64,000 bases of DNA from Bubalus kerabau (GCF_029407905.1 NC_073630.1:40945001-41009000); one strand, 5' to 3'. Shown: positions 44,925-57,598, counted from the stretch's first letter. Program-made: numbers and translations. Notes: generated by a model not told the origin, from the sequence alone.

Positions 44925-45800
44925 AAAATGCATTTGAATGCCTATTATGTAACAGGCATTAGGAAACAGCAGCAGCAGTGAACGAAACAGATAGGAAAAA
45001 GAATCCCACTCTTCACGGAGTTTTTAAGCTGGTGGGGAGATAACCAATAAACAACATAAATAAATAAAATACATTATGTTGGGTAGTGACACAGGCTCAG
45101 TCTAAGAAGAAAAAGTGTTGCTGGGAGATGACAATAACAAGCATTGTGAGTGGGAACATTGGGTGAAATTTTATATTAAGAGGCCCAGGAAGGCCTTGTT
45201 GAAAGGGTGACCTTCAGTAAAGACCTGCAGACATACGACTTTGTAGTGGAAGAACATTCCAGGCAAAAGGAAGAGAAGAGGAGACTTCTCGGGGACAAGA
45301 GCCTGCTGGCTTATTTCAAGACAGGAAAGAGGTCAGTTTGGCTAGATGGACTGCAAAGGGGAATAGCAGGAAATGAGGCCAAAGGGGTATTAGATGGCAG
45401 ATGATGTAGTGCCCCTGGGTCATCATGAAACTCCTGACTTCACTGGACTGAGAAGGAAGCCCTTAGAGGTCTTGGGCAAAGAAGGAATTGAAGGAGGGAC
45501 TGAGTAGGAAAAGGTAGAGTCTGGCAAGCAAGCTCTTGCAGTAGTCCGGTCATGAGACATTTGGGACTTCAACCAGAAGAGATGGTGAGAAGTGGTCACG
45601 TTCTGGATTTATTTTGAAAGTAAAGCCAATAGGAATTACTGATATACTGGATGTGGCTATGAGAGAAAATCAAGAATCAAGGATGGCACCAAGGTTTTCC
45701 CTTTGAGCGACTGGAAGAATAAAGTTACACTATGGTATTGTTATGGGGGAAACTGTAGAAGTGGTTTAGAAGGAAACATTGAGAGTTTGGGTTTGTATGT
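44925..45800 (-). repeat. Old LINE-type repeat, L2-like, antisense
   Basis: Starts with the reverse complement of an L2-type 3' end ('tgcctattatgtaacaggca', 'aagaatcccactcttcacgg') and continues into 'ggccttgttgaaagggtgac', 'cattccaggcaaaaggaaga' and 'ggatggcaccaaggttttcc', a common ancient mammalian repeat. Family of the distal part not certain. Confidence 0.5.
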
Positions 45801-46064
45801 GAATGTTATAAAATGGTCAACTTAGGACATTGACTTTTTCAATGAAACAAGTAGCACATGCATACTGGAATAAGCATTTTTAGGGCAGTTGTTTGGTCCA
45901 GTCTGCCTGCCAAAACCATGATTGCAAGAGTTCAGGAGGTTCCATTTAGTTTAAAATATTATACTACCTGGAAGGATAATTTATGTTAGAATTTTACGTG
46001 AAACATCAATAAAAGATAGTGTAAGAATTTTTAACTCATGCCAAACAATAAAAACTACCTATGA

Positions 46065-46265
46065 AGTGGAGTGAAGTGAAAGTTACTCAGTCGTGTTCGA
46101 CTCTTTGTGACCCCATGGACTATACAGCCCATGGAATTCTCTAGGCCAGAATACTGGAGTGGGTAGTCTTTCCCTTCTGCAGGGGATCTTATCAACCCAG
46201 GGATCAAACCCAGGTCTCCTGCATTGCAGGTAGATTCTTTACCAGCTGAGCCACAAGGGAAGCCC
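46065..46265 (-). mobile_element. Bov-tA SINE
   Basis: Reverse copy, tail 'gaagtggagtgaagtgaaag', head ending 'gctgagccacaagggaagcc'. Only about 25 bp separates it from the next BovB. Confidence 0.87.
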
Positions 46266-46289
46266 AAGAACTACCTATAGCTTAACACA

Positions 46290-47180
46290 ATTTCAGTTCA
46301 GTTCAGTTCAGATCAGTTCAGTCTCTCAATCCTGTCTGACTCTTTGCGACCCCATGAATTGCAGCATGCCAGGCCTCCCTGTCCATCACCAACTCCCAGT
46401 GTTCACTCAGACTCACGTCCATCGAGTCAGTGATGCCATCCAGCCATCTATCTCATCCTCTGTCGTCCCCTTCTCCTCCTGCCCCCAACCCCTCCCAGCA
46501 TCAGAGTCTTTTCCAATGAGTCAACTCTTCGCATGAGGTGGCCAAAGTACTGGAGTTTCAGCTTTAGCATCATTCCTTCCAAAGAAATCCCAGGGCTGAT
46601 CTCCTTTAGAATGGACTGGTTGGATCTCCTTGCAGTCCAAGGGACTCTCAAGAGTCTTCTCCAACACCACAGTTCAAAAGCATCAATTCTTCAGCGCTCA
46701 GCTTTCTTCACAGTCCAACTCTCACATCCATACCTGACCACTGGAAAAACCATAGCCTTGACTAGATGGACCTTTGTTGGCAAAGTAATGTCTCTGCTTT
46801 TTGATATGCAGTCTAGGTTGGTCATAACTTTCCTTCCAAGGAGTAAGTGTCTTAATTTCATGGCTGCACATCACCATCTGCAGTGATTTTGGAGCCCCCA
46901 AAATAAAGTCTGACACTGTTTCTACTGTTTCCCCATCTATTTCCCATGAAGTGATGGGACCAGATGCCATGATCTTCGTTTTCTGAATGTTGAGTTTTAA
47001 GCCAACTTTTTCACTCTCCTCTTTCACTTTCATCAAGAGGCTTTTGAGTTCCTCTTCACTTTCTGCCATAAGGGTGGTGTCATCTGCATATCAGAGGTTA
47101 TTGATATTTCTCCCGGCAATCTTGATTCCAGCTTGTGCTTCTTCCAGCCCAGCGTTTCTCATGATGTACTCTGCATATAG
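46290..47180 (-). mobile_element. BovB LINE 3' end, young type
   Basis: 5'-truncated at a point inside the RT domain. Minus-strand frames give MAESEEELKSLLMKVKEESE (47069-46722) and the C-terminal MRVPWTARRSNQSILKEISP (46651-46448). Small indels break the frame near 46855 and 46450. The 3' end carries GTTCA units (46293-46320). It ends at 47180 on 'atgtactctgcatata'. Confidence 0.9.
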
Positions 47181-47499
47181 CATACTATAAATGGTATGTA
47201 ATGAGATTTCAATGTAAGCTCCCAATTTCTTCTAATTTTCAAAACAGCAAAAAACAAAAGAAAACAAGCACAATAGCCCTTGGGTGGCTTTAGCTGAGAG
47301 AGTGATTTCTTTTCTAGTTCAGGCTGAATCCCTATTTTTGCTTTCCCAAATTCTGCAGATCCTCTTTTGAGTGTCTGAAGCTGGTTCTTACAACACTTGC
47401 CAGGATTAGAGTTTTAGCTCTTGGGCTGGGCCGCCTGTTGATTCACAACCATTTAACAAAGAAGTTTAGAGTATTTGAACATTGTCATTGACAGTGGAG

Positions 47500-47642
47500 A
47501 TATTTAACTGGTAGCTTTGGAGTCAAACAGACCTGAGTTCAAATACTGACTCTTACCTCTTGTTTGCTGTGGTCAGTTTCTTAAGCAACTAAACTGAACT
47601 GTAAGCCTCAATTTTTCCATCTGAGAATGGACAGCTTGATAA
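47500..47642 (+). repeat. MIR SINE
   Basis: 'gagtcaaacagacctgagtt' followed by 'tttttccatctgagaatgg', as in the 5' half of MIR. Confidence 0.75.
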
Positions 47643-47647
47643 TAAGC

Positions 47648-47890
47648 TAAACTTTCATTAAGTGATTACTAAGATCCAAGTATTATTCTTAGTGTGGTCT
47701 TTAACTCACTTAATGTTTACAAAAACTCTATATTGTAGATACTGTTACTATCATTCTGATTTCAGTGATAAGACATAAGCAATTATGTGAAGTGACTTGC
47801 TTAAGGTCATATATCCAGCTAATATAAACAGCCAGAATTTACAATTTGGCTTCTGACTCCAAAGTGAGGTTTGAAAACCACTGCACTGTA
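47648..47890 (-). repeat. MIR SINE, antisense
   Basis: Reverse MIR text 'taagtgattactaagatcca', 'gtgacttgcttaaggtcata' and 'ggcttctgactccaaagtga'. It sits back to back with the forward MIR. Confidence 0.7.
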
Positions 47891-47894
47891 CTAT

Positions 47895-50580
47895 CTCATA
47901 AAGTCAGCGTACACATTAAATTGACAAATGTTCATAATTCTAAACTAAATGATAAGTACATGATAGCTACTCATCCCACCCATTCTCCCATCATTATATA
48001 GTAATCCTGTATTCAGATGACATCCTTCTGTATCTCTTTTCTGTCCTCTGTTTTACTACCATGTTTCCTTTTATGACTCATTTGATAAGGGAAAAAAATA
48101 ATCAATGAAATAGTGAAAGAAATAATAGAGTTGAAGTTTAAGAGCATATGGTGGGCTATTTCCCTAGACATCGCAAATATTAATGACCAGAATTTCATCA
48201 AAAAGTAAAGGATTTGACTGATACAGAAAAAGGCTAACAAGGAAATGGAAGTAAAGGAATGGAGAGGCCAGCCAATAGTGTTCAGTCAACTGTAAGACTG
48301 AACAGAAGCATACAGCTACATAGCACATTCACAAATTTCTATAACAATTAGAAAGTCTGCAATGTTTTAAGATTTTGTCCTCTTATTATAGAAGAGGACT
48401 AGAAAAGAAATTTCCTGAACTAGAAAAGAAATCATTCTCTCTCCTTTGCCATTCCTTTTCAAAAAAATTTAGTATAAGAGATTTCCCCTTCATTTAAGTG
48501 TTGAGAAAGTGTTTAATTCTATCTAGATGAATCTGTGTTCTATGAGAGAAAATTCATAGAATATTAAGAGAAAAGTTGACTTAGCTACTGGCCCTACCAA
48601 GGAGTAAACTGGGAGTAGCTAAATATATATGCACTCCCAAAGCTAAAGTGAATTCAAAGCTCAAAAAATAAAAATGCAACTTGAGCTTTAAATTTGGAAC
48701 CTACAATTGACTAAAGCAAAAAAAGAGAGAGAGAAAAAAAATGAGCCTATTTTGGCTGAAAGTTTGCAGAGAAGAAACCATGGGGTAAAAACAGAGCATT
48801 TACTGAAGTTCTGTGGAATAGAGATGTTACATCTACTGTCTTAAAACTTGCCCCCTGATTGTGCTTGAGCTTCAAAAACTCAACATAAATTTCCTAAATG
48901 TTTATCTGTAATAAACAGTTTTGCCATAACATTTCTTAGGAACCAAAGATAAAGACCAGGGTTCAGTAAAAAATGTTATCTAGCCTCACACTATTTATAT
49001 TTAATCGGAAAACAAAATAAAATAAAATTAGGAAAGAATAGAAAAGAACAGGAAATAGACATGAACGCTCTTCTGGTTCTTGGTTCATGGCTCAAGATGA
49101 TGCACCTTGCTTGGCTTTCCTGGGCCAGCCTGACACATGGAGTTGTTCTTCAGAGAGATTTTTAGACAAAAATAGTCCACAAAACATGTTTCATCTTGTG
49201 CTGATTTTTTTAATTTCTTATTCTTCACTTGATTGAGAACAATCATATAAAATATGAGCTGACTATAACCTACAGTCTGTTCAGTTACTGGACCCTCATC
49301 TAGGAGAAAAGCTATGTGTTTTTGTTTTGTCTTGCTGTTTTTCCATCTATTTCTGGAACCTCCCACCTGTCTTCTCTGTACTTGTGCTCTAGGTCCAATT
49401 ATTTTGATATACATTTTTAAAAACTTAAGATTGTAGGAACTCTTTTTATCTTGTGAGATTTTGGTTCCCAACACATTGTTAACACATTATATAATACAGT
49501 TTTGTGTATTATTGCAGGGCTTTAGAGGTATGTATATACTATACATATTTCTGACTAAAATAATGCTCTATTTTCTCATTTACATACACAATAAATATAA
49601 AGAGTTTTCCCTCCTGAATCAGTGGTGGTGGGGGCGGGGAGCTTCACAGTGTTGTGAATGAAAAAGGGGGACCCTTGTTGAGCATCTCCTCTTTACCATA
49701 TGGACCCTTAAAGACTTGTCAAGGCTGAAGACTTGTCAAGGCTTTAAGCATTTCATAGAAGAATTATTCCCTATTGATTTCCACAAGTGAGTCTGAAATG
49801 GGTCTGTTGAGGCTTGCTGTGTTTTTAACAGAAGGAAACACTTGTTTTAAATATGTTCATTCATGAAGATCAATATCCATCCTGAGTTTTAGAAAGGTCA
49901 CTTTTTAAAACGTCACTTAACAACTTTCTCATCTACCCCCAAATTATGTTTATTTTTGGATTTATTCTGTTTTTCTCTTGGTGTTTGGGAATTTCAACAG
50001 AACTACATACAAATTTTAGCCAGATATGGAACCACAAAGACTCATGGAACCACAAAGAGTCACGGACAGCGTGAAGCTAGCCGTGTTCATTGCTCTAGGC
50101 TATTTGTTTACAATTCAGCTATTACTAGCAAAGAAAGATATGTCAATATAATTTACTTTTATTTTTATATTAGAAAGATGTCTTATTACACCTTAAAGTG
50201 TAACTCAGAGGGTGTGGTTAAAATGTAATTATAATGACACCAGACTTTTCCTTCAGGACATGGTGACATTACTGGAAGTAGCTGTAAAATTTTGTTGTGT
50301 GACCTCAAGGGGGAAATATCTTTCATTCCCAAATAGTCCTTGCCATTTTGTTTTACAGGACCAAGCATCCTCTTAAGAGAGAGAACATGATGACGTACAC
50401 CAGCTAGTTTTTCATTGTATTGGACACATGCTGTTTTCTTACCTGATTTGGGCATATCTAGTCTTTTCAGTTTTTAAACTTCGTGTTTATCTGTATTGTG
50501 TTATCATTTTATTTTAGCTGTTTTCTTATGACTATCTTAATTTTCACGAACCCAGGTTGTCTCTGTGCTTGTTTGTTCTT
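47895..50580. other. Intergenic sequence between IBSP and MEPE, no gene seen
   Basis: The longest stretch without an assignable repeat. A 129-codon minus-strand frame (49085-49474) has no recognisable motif, no signal peptide and no clear splice context; I do not call it a gene. Confidence 0.45.
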
Positions 50581-50582
50581 GT

Positions 50583-50800
50583 TTCAGTTATCTATTGCAT
50601 GTAACAAACTACCTCCAAAGTTAGTGGTTTAAAACATCCACTGCTTATTTTCTCTCAAGTGTCTATAGGGTGACTTGGTTCAGCTATGTGGTCCTTACTA
50701 GATCTCTCATTTGGGACATTCAGACAGAGTGGGTACAGGAGTTCTCTGAAGACTTAATTAGGCTACACCATCTAAGATGGTGCTTTGGTGCTTCTTATAT
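50583..50800 (+). repeat. Old interspersed repeat, family not resolved
   Basis: Contains 'cagttatctattgcatgtaa' and 'agttagtggtttaaaacatc', familiar in several ancient mammalian repeats. Confidence 0.45.
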
Positions 50801-50849
50801 GGTGGATCAGGACTTAAAATAACTCCATGGGTTAAAAGCTCTTTAACTG

Positions 50850-51112
50850 GGGCTTCCCTGGTGGCTCAGTGGTAAAGAATCCACCTATCAGTGCAGGAGA
50901 CATGGGTTTGATTCCTTATCCGGGAAGATCCCACATAGTTCTTGCTAACATAGGTCAGCAAACTTTCTCTGTAAAGGATCAGATAGTAAATATTTTTGTT
51001 TTTGTGGGCCATGTGGAGTTCGTGTGCCACAACTATTCTGCCTGTGCTCTAGAGCCTGGGAATTACAAGTACTGAGCCCACATTCTGCAACCATAGAATT
51101 ATACAGCATAAG
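50850..51112 (+). mobile_element. CHR-type SINE carrying a hAT-like segment
   Basis: SINE head 'ggcttccctggtggctcagt' and SINE body 'gcctgtgctctagagcctgg' are separated by about 90 bp (50945-51030) of a different element, 'gtcagcaaactttctctgta' ... 'gtgggccatgtggagt', found in a family of non-autonomous hAT transposons. Same family as 52150-52382. Confidence 0.6.
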
Positions 51113-51193
51113 TAATGGTTTATGTTATGCTGTTGATTTTCTATAACTGTCCTACAGCTAGAATCAAGATTAAGCTTTCCTTCAGCTCACTCA

Positions 51194-51620
51194 GAGGTGA
51201 GTTGCTGCTGCTAAGTTGCTTCAGTCGTGTCCGACTCTGTGTGACCCCATAGATGGCAGCCCACCAGGCTCTGCCGTCCCTGGGATTCTCCAGGCAAGAA
51301 CACTGGAGTGGGTTGGCATTTCCTTCTCCAATGCATGAAAGTGAAAAGTGAAAGTGAAGTTGCTCAGTCATGTCTGACTCTTCGTGACCCCATAGACGGC
51401 AGCCCACCAGGCTCTGCCATCCCTGGGATTCTCCAGGCAAGAACACTGGAGTGGGTTGGCATTTCCTTCTCCAATGCATGAAAGTGAAAAGTGAAAGTGA
51501 AGTTGCTCAGTCCTGTCTGACTCTTCGTGACCCCATAGACTGCAGCCTGCCAGGCTCCTCCATCTATGGGACTTTCCAGGCAAGAGTACTGGAGTGGGTT
51601 GCCATTGCCTTCTTCCTAAA
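51194..51620 (-). mobile_element. Bov-A trimer SINE
   Basis: Three Bov-A units in one orientation instead of the usual two. The unit start 'caggct' recurs at 51266, 51408 and 51551, a 142-143-bp period. Units 1 and 2 are almost identical (CTGCCGTCC versus CTGCCATCC). Linkers 'gaaagtgaaaagtgaaagtg' sit between units. Confidence 0.85.
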
Positions 51621-51892
51621 AGGTGAGACATGCCTGAAAATCTGTCATGAAATTTCAAAAGATAATTAGGATAATAAAAATATTATCTTCAATATTGTTT
51701 ATTAAAGATAAATAGCATTCTTGATGTGTTCAGGTTGGAGAAGTATCAGAAGCATTTTATTAAGTGGCTGCAAAAAAGAAATAACTCACAGATTGCTGTA
51801 CCAAATCCCAGAAATTTTACCACACGTTTTGTGAGTTCATTGATAGTTGGCTTGTATCCAAAGTGATTAACAACAGCTAAAATTTTAAATTG

Positions 51893-52100
51893 GGCTTCCC
51901 AGGTGGCCCAGTGATAATCTGCCTACCAATGCAGGAGACAGGGATTCAGTCCCTGGGTTGGGAAATACGTTAGAGAAGGAGATAGTAACCCACTCCAGTA
52001 TTCTTGCCTGGAAAATCCCATGGACAGAGGAGCCTGCAGTTCATGGGGTCATAAAAGAGTCAGACACAAATTAGTAACTAAGCAACAACAACAACAAAAA
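51893..52100 (+). mobile_element. Bov-tA SINE
   Basis: Forward copy with a damaged head (missing several bases after 'cccagtgata') and a (CAA)n tail. Confidence 0.85.
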
Positions 52101-52149
52101 TTTTAAATTAATCAATTCGTTATGGGTTATGACTTTATACAGTCATCTA

Positions 52150-52382
52150 AAATGGGAGTTAGCAAACTCTGACCTGTGGGCCAAATCTGGCCCAACATTC
52201 GTTTTTGCATATAGAGAGAGTTTTACTGGTACACAGCCAAGCATATTTGTTTACATTTTGTCTATGGCAGTTTTTGCTACAGTGACAGATTTAAGGAGTT
52301 GTGACAGAAGCCATATGGCCTGCAAAGCCAAAAATATTCATTATCTGGTCCTTTACAGAGACAGTTTGCTGACCCATGACTA
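52150..52382 (-). mobile_element. Non-autonomous hAT-type DNA element
   Basis: Ends 'gttagcaaactctgacctgt' and, in reverse complement, 'gggtcagcaaactgtctctg' form short terminal inverted repeats. The internal 'ggccaaatctggcccaacat' is typical of this mammalian family. Confidence 0.65.
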
Positions 52383-52419
52383 AAATAAAATAAAAAGGTT
52401 GAATTTGTATTTTTTTTTA

Positions 52420-52598
52420 AAAGATAAGACATAGCACAGAGAACTCTATTCAATATTCTGTAATGGCATGTATGTGAAAATAATCTTAAAAAAAAAGAGT
52501 GGATATATGTACATGTTTAGCTGCTTCACTTTGCTGTACACCTAAAACTATTAAAACGTTGTGAATCAACTATACTCCAATAAAAAAATTTTAGAAAA
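52420..52598 (+). repeat. L1 3' end, ruminant/older type
   Basis: 'cactttgctgtacacctaaa' and 'gtgaatcaactatactccaa' followed by TAAAAAAATT: the terminal L1 3' UTR and tail. Confidence 0.75.
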
Positions 52599-53273
52599 AG
52601 AGATAAGACAAATTCTGCACACGTTGATGGAGGGCTTATCTTCCTGGATCCTGGGAGTTATAAAATACAGGAAGGAAAGCCTCCTGAAATAAAGCAGAAT
52701 ACGAAAGAATGAAATTTGTATGGAACTTTCATTCTTAGAACAACAAATCAAATTAATGAGTTTCTAACCCACTGAGGATTTTAAAGATATAAGGGGAGAA
52801 AATATTTACAAGTACTTGTATTTGGATAAACAAAAGTGATTGTTTCATGGTTTCCTTTTGATCAGAGTTGATTCTTTTTTTAAAGTGAAATTCACATTTC
52901 TCGACATTAGACTATCCTTTTCAGAAGAGTGTATTTGTATTTTTCTGCTTTTTTTTATATCTTTGTTATTTCTTCTCTTTATCATTCAGAGAGATTCACT
53001 TTACTTAGAGATGGATTGGGTTTTGTTTTATCTTTTTTAATAAGAGGAATCCAAATGGAAAGAAAGTCAACATTTGGTTTTTCAGTTCTGAAATAGGCTC
53101 TTGAAACTTTCAGCAGAAGCAGTCATTTGGAAAGCTAAAGCTTTAGTTTTGCAATGTGAAAATCTTTTTAAGAGAGGAAAGGGTGATAGGAAATCAACAG
53201 GGCCAACCACAAAAGAGACAGGGTATATAGACTTTATGTTTAATAATAAATTGAAGAGTCCAAGAGGGACATG

Positions 53274-53540
53274 GGAGAAGGCAATGGCAACCCACTCCAG
53301 TACTCTTGCCTGGAAAATCCTATGGACGGAGGAGCCTGGTAGGCTGCAGTCCATGGGGTCATGAAAAGTTAGACACAACTTCACTTTCACTTTCACTTTC
53401 ACGCATTGGAGAAGGAAATGGCAACCCACTCTAGTATTCTTGCCTGGAGAATCCCAGGGACAGGGGTGCCTGGTGGGCTGCCGTCTATGGGGTCTCACAG
53501 AGTTGGACACAACTGAAGTGACTTAGCAGCAGCAGCAGCC
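53274..53540 (+). mobile_element. Bov-A2 dimer SINE
   Basis: Two forward monomers joined by three CACTTT units, ending (AGC)n. Standard dimer. Confidence 0.88.
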
Positions 53541-54033
53541 AAAAGGGATATTCAGTGCTCAGATTAAATATGGCTCATCCTAGCTGCCAGATCGGGAAGA
53601 TATTGGTTGAGGCATCATGATGGAGGAGGTAAGAGGGACTTGAAGTGAGGAGATAGGCCCTGGAGTGACCACAGGGAGAGGGGCAAAATCATCTCTGAGA
53701 AGCAGTTATCTTGTGGCTATGCTAATATCCAGACCAACCACCCCTGAAGTGTGGCATGTGCTGGGAGGCCAATTAGCATCTATATGGGCAAGAACTGACT
53801 GCAGTCCAGCATTAGTCTGGGCAAAGTGCCTTGTGATTTCTCCTGGAGAAAGAAGGGATGAGCAGCCAGCCGAGGAGATGCTCTAGGCAGACCTCCTCTC
53901 TGTCTTACCACAAGGTCATTTCTCATCCACCTCCCTAGTTTCAGCTGAGTATATGACTTTCAATTTTAACCCCACCTGCCTCCCCTTAGGGTTTAATTGC
54001 AGACCTCAGCTTAATTCGTTCTGCTTGGCTGGG

Positions 54034-54510
54034 CTTCCCTGGTGGCTCAATGGTAAAGAACCCACCTGCCAAAGCAGGAGACATGGGTTCAATCCTTGGG
54101 GTGGTAGGATCCCCTGGAGAGGGAAATAGAAACCCACTCCAGTATGCTTCGGAGAAGGCAATGGCACCCCACTCCAGTACTCTTGCCTGGAAAATCCCAT
54201 GGATGGAGGAGCCTGGTAGGCTGTAGTCCATGGTGTCGCTAAGAGTTGGACACGACTGAACGACTTCCCTTTCACTTTTCACTTTCATGCCCTGGAGAAG
54301 GAAATGGCAACCCACTCCAGTGTTCTTGCCTGGAGAATCCCAGGGACGGGGGAGCCTGGTGGGCTTCCGTCTCTGGGGTCGCACAGAGTCAGACAGGACT
54401 GAAGCGACTTAGCAGCAGCAGCAGCCAGTATACTTGCCCATGAACAGAGGAGCCTGGTGGGTTACAGTCCATGGGCTATAGTCTTTTGGGGTCCCAAAAG
54501 ACACATGACT
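54034..54510 (+). mobile_element. Bov-tA SINE interrupted by a Bov-A2 dimer
   Basis: A Bov-tA head and body (54034-54147, to 'ccactccagtat') is cut by a complete Bov-A2 dimer (54150-54425), after which the Bov-tA body resumes with 'ccagtatacttgcccatgaa' and its tail (54426-54510). The words ccagtat before and after the dimer are the likely target duplication. Confidence 0.82.
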
Positions 54511-55084
54511 TAGAAACTGAATAACAATCTCCTTGGCTAGAGGCGAGAGCTGGTCACTCATCAGCAGAATGACCCAGGACCTATGCTGTCTGTCGTCTGG
54601 CCTCTCTGGTTCAGGGTCTCCCATGGGACTAGGGACGCAGGGAAAGGACCTCATGCTGACCCTGCTCTTGCTCTCGTGTAAACTACTTGACTCCACCAGA
54701 GCTCAGTCTCCCTACTGGTTGAACCTGTGGAATTTCAGTGACCAAACCCAATAGCTGCAGTTAGATCTTCATGGCCCTTAGAATCACACTGCCATGTGGG
54801 GATGCTTGACTGCTCAAAAGGGACAAGGTATTTCCCTATTTTGGCAACAGCATAAAAGATTTTCCTTGCTTACTAGCAGTTGCTGTTCTCAAACAGATTT
54901 TTTTTTGATCACCTGAGCATGACATGAAAGCTGTAAAGTTTTATCATATTAACTCTGAAGAGCAAAGGAGTAAAACATTGTCATGTTGTTACACATGCTC
55001 TTATTGAAAGTTTCCTCTTCTGATTCCCAGATAGATTCATTTATCTTAACAGGGTATCCTTTCTGTATGAAGAAAGAAGCTCTG

Positions 55085-55232
55085 AGAGGTACCCAGGGCA
55101 TGAACCCTGGACCAGTCTCCTTTCCTCCATTTACCAGTCCTATTGTCTCAGGCAAGTTACTAAAGATCTCTGTAACTCAGTGCACTTACCTATGAAATGG
55201 AGTTGACTATAAGAATTAAGTGAAATAATATA
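55085..55232 (+). repeat. MIR SINE fragment
   Basis: 'caggcaagttactaaagatc' then 'cttacctatgaaatggagtt' match the MIR core. Confidence 0.65.
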
Positions 55233-55280
55233 TATAACATTCATCCTAAAGGAATATATCTAACAGTCCATATATAAAGT

Positions 55281-55625
55281 AATATACGTAACAGTCCATC
55301 CTAAAGGAGATCAGTCCTGGGTGTTCATTGGAGGGACTGATGTTGAAGCTGAAACTCCAATACTTTGGCCACCTGATGCGAAGAGCTGACTCATTTGAAA
55401 AGACCATGATGCTGGGAAAGATTGAGGGCAGGAGGAGAAGGGGATGACAGAGGATGAGATGGTTGGATGGCATCACCAACTCGATGGACATGGGTTTGGG
55501 TGGACTCCGGGAGTTGGTGATGGACAGGGAGGCCTGGCGTGCTCCGGTTCATGGGGTCACAAAGAATTGAACACAACTGAGCGACTGAACTGAACTGAAC
55601 TGAATATATGTAACATACTTAGAAA
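55281..55625 (+). mobile_element. BovB LINE 3' end with target duplication
   Basis: A 319-bp BovB end (55294-55612) between aatatacgtaaca (55281-55293) and aatatatgtaaca (55613-55625), a 13-bp duplication with one mismatch. Tail GACTGAACTGAACTGAACTG. Confidence 0.88.
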
Positions 55626-55691
55626 CCAACTGACACTTAACAAGTGTCTAATAAACACTACTTATATTAATGAAAATTGTGTTTCTTAAAT

Positions 55692-55852
55692 CTTAAGGTG
55701 CGTGGGAATCACCTGCCCACCTCCACCACTCCCGTTTCTGATTTAATAGATCTTGAATGGAGTTCCGGACTTGGCACTTCTAACACGTTCTCTCGTGATA
55801 CTGATACTGCTGTTCTGATGGCTACACTTTGAGAACTACTGGGTTAGGATGT
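55692..55852 (+). repeat. MER5-like hAT-Charlie fragment
   Basis: 'gcgtgggaatcacctgccca' at left and 'ggctacactttgagaactac' at right, in MER5 order. Confidence 0.65.
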
Positions 55853-55854
55853 AA

Positions 55855-56735
55855 CTTTCAGAAAAAAAAATACAGAAACCCATTAGCAAAGTGGCTTAAA
55901 AAAAATAGAAGTTAATTTCTAGGGGTTGGGTGTCCAGGACTGGTATCGCGCTCCTTAAAGCCAGACCTTTTCTACCTTGTGACCTCGTCATCCAAAGACT
56001 GTCAGAGATGGCTCACCACAATGGTTGAATTCCAGCCATGAGGGAGAAATGGGAGGAAAAGAAAGAGGATAACATCTATCTTGAGGGAGACAACCACGAG
56101 CTTGTACACATTTAACTGCACCAGAACTTAAATCAAATGGACACATCTAGCTCCAAGGGAAGTGGAAGAAATTAGAATTTATTATATAACCACCAACTTG
56201 GCTAAAAACCCCCAGAGTTCAGAGAAATAAGGGTGAACAAATACTGACTGGCACCTAGGATCTCAGTCACAGCCACAGACTGCTTTCTACCATTAAACAA
56301 GGATTAAATAATTTTCTATGTGTAGGAGAGTATAAATATCCAACTTCATTACCACCACCACCCCATATAAGCATAATTTATTTCACTTTTTATCTTTTCT
56401 CCATTCAAAGGAGTCATTTGATTCACTCTTGGGGGGAAAAGATTATCTTTCTCTGGGAAAAATTAAAATGTTCCTCTTCTTTTTTTAATAATTTGGATCA
56501 AGTTTCTTCCAGGTGAGCCTTCCATAGATACTATGAGGAATTACAGAAAATAGAACTTCTGGTAGGGAAGATCAAAGGGAATTTGGAGCAAGAGGCCAGG
56601 GAGGCTTGCTAGCTAGAATGGCAGGAAGAGATTGGAACTCTGACATGGAAGTAGGAAAAGTATTTCAAGAGGATTCTTCCATGCAGAAGATATTACATGA
56701 TACAGAGGAGAGAGCGGATGTGAAGGGCATCATTA
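55855..56735. other. Intergenic sequence, mostly unassigned
   Basis: About 55885-56070 ('aagtggcttaaa') looks like an old repeat related to the one at 50583. The rest is unassigned; no gene seen. Confidence 0.35.
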
Positions 56736-56739
56736 GGGT

Positions 56740-56962
56740 TTGCCGTGGTGATTTAGTCACTAAGTTATGTCTGACTCTTTCGACCCCATGGACTGTAGCC
56801 CACCAGCCTCCTCTGTCCGTGGGATTCCCCAGGCAAGAACACTGGAGTGGGTTGCCATTTCCTTCTCCAGGGGATCTTCCCGACCCAGGGATCAAACCCA
56901 GGTCTCCTCCTGCATTGCAGGCAGATTCTTTACTGACTGAGCCACTAAGAAAGCCTACAAGT
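56740..56962 (-). mobile_element. Bov-tA SINE
   Basis: Reverse copy, tail 'ggtgatttagtcactaagtt', head 'ctgactgagccactaagaaa'. Confidence 0.87.
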
Positions 56963-56964
56963 GT

Positions 56965-57380
56965 GCAGGGACTGTGTTAAATCATAGCCCTCACCAGTCC
57001 ACCTCCTAGTCTTCATCCAAGAACTTCATCATCTCCATGGACCCTGGGTAGTTGATGGTACATAGGCCTTACTATCTGATTACCCATTTGTGCTAGTTTC
57101 TGGACTCACTTTTAATCTTTCCTCTGCTACCACTGCATACTCCAAGTGAAGGCCTTGCCACAGTGCTCCTTTAAAAATTATGCTGCAAGCCTGAAGGGGA
57201 TTCCTAGATGCTTGAGCAATGGTGGAGAACAGTCACCATTCTGCACTCAGGAACTGAAGTGTACTAACTTGAATCCTTGAGATAGAATAGTGGACACCCA
57301 TATTACATGTCAAAAGCAAAGCAAACAAACAAACATAAAAGAAAAGATTAACCAATTTTTGTATATAGCAATGGACTAGA
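56965..57380. other. Intergenic sequence, nothing recognised
   Basis: No gene or assignable repeat. Confidence 0.4.
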
Positions 57381-57384
57381 CTGC

Positions 57385-57598
57385 ATGGACTGTGTTAGTT
57401 GCTCAGTCATGTCCGACTCTTGGCGACCCCATGGACTATAGCCCGCCAGGCTTCTCTGTCCATGGAATTCTCCAGGCAAGAATACTGGAGTGGATTGTCA
57501 TTCCCTTCTCCAGAGGAATTTCCCAACCCAGGGATCAAGCCCTGGTCTCCTGCCTCGCAGGCAGTTTTCTAACATTTGAGCTACAGGGAAGTCTTATA
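57385..57598 (-). mobile_element. Bov-tA SINE
   Basis: Reverse copy, from 'gactgtgttagttgctcagt' to 'catttgagctacagggaagt'. Confidence 0.87.

Noticed and set aside
49085..49474. 129-codon minus-strand frame between IBSP and MEPE
   Set aside because: No recognisable domain, signal peptide or splice context; length is within chance for this much sequence.
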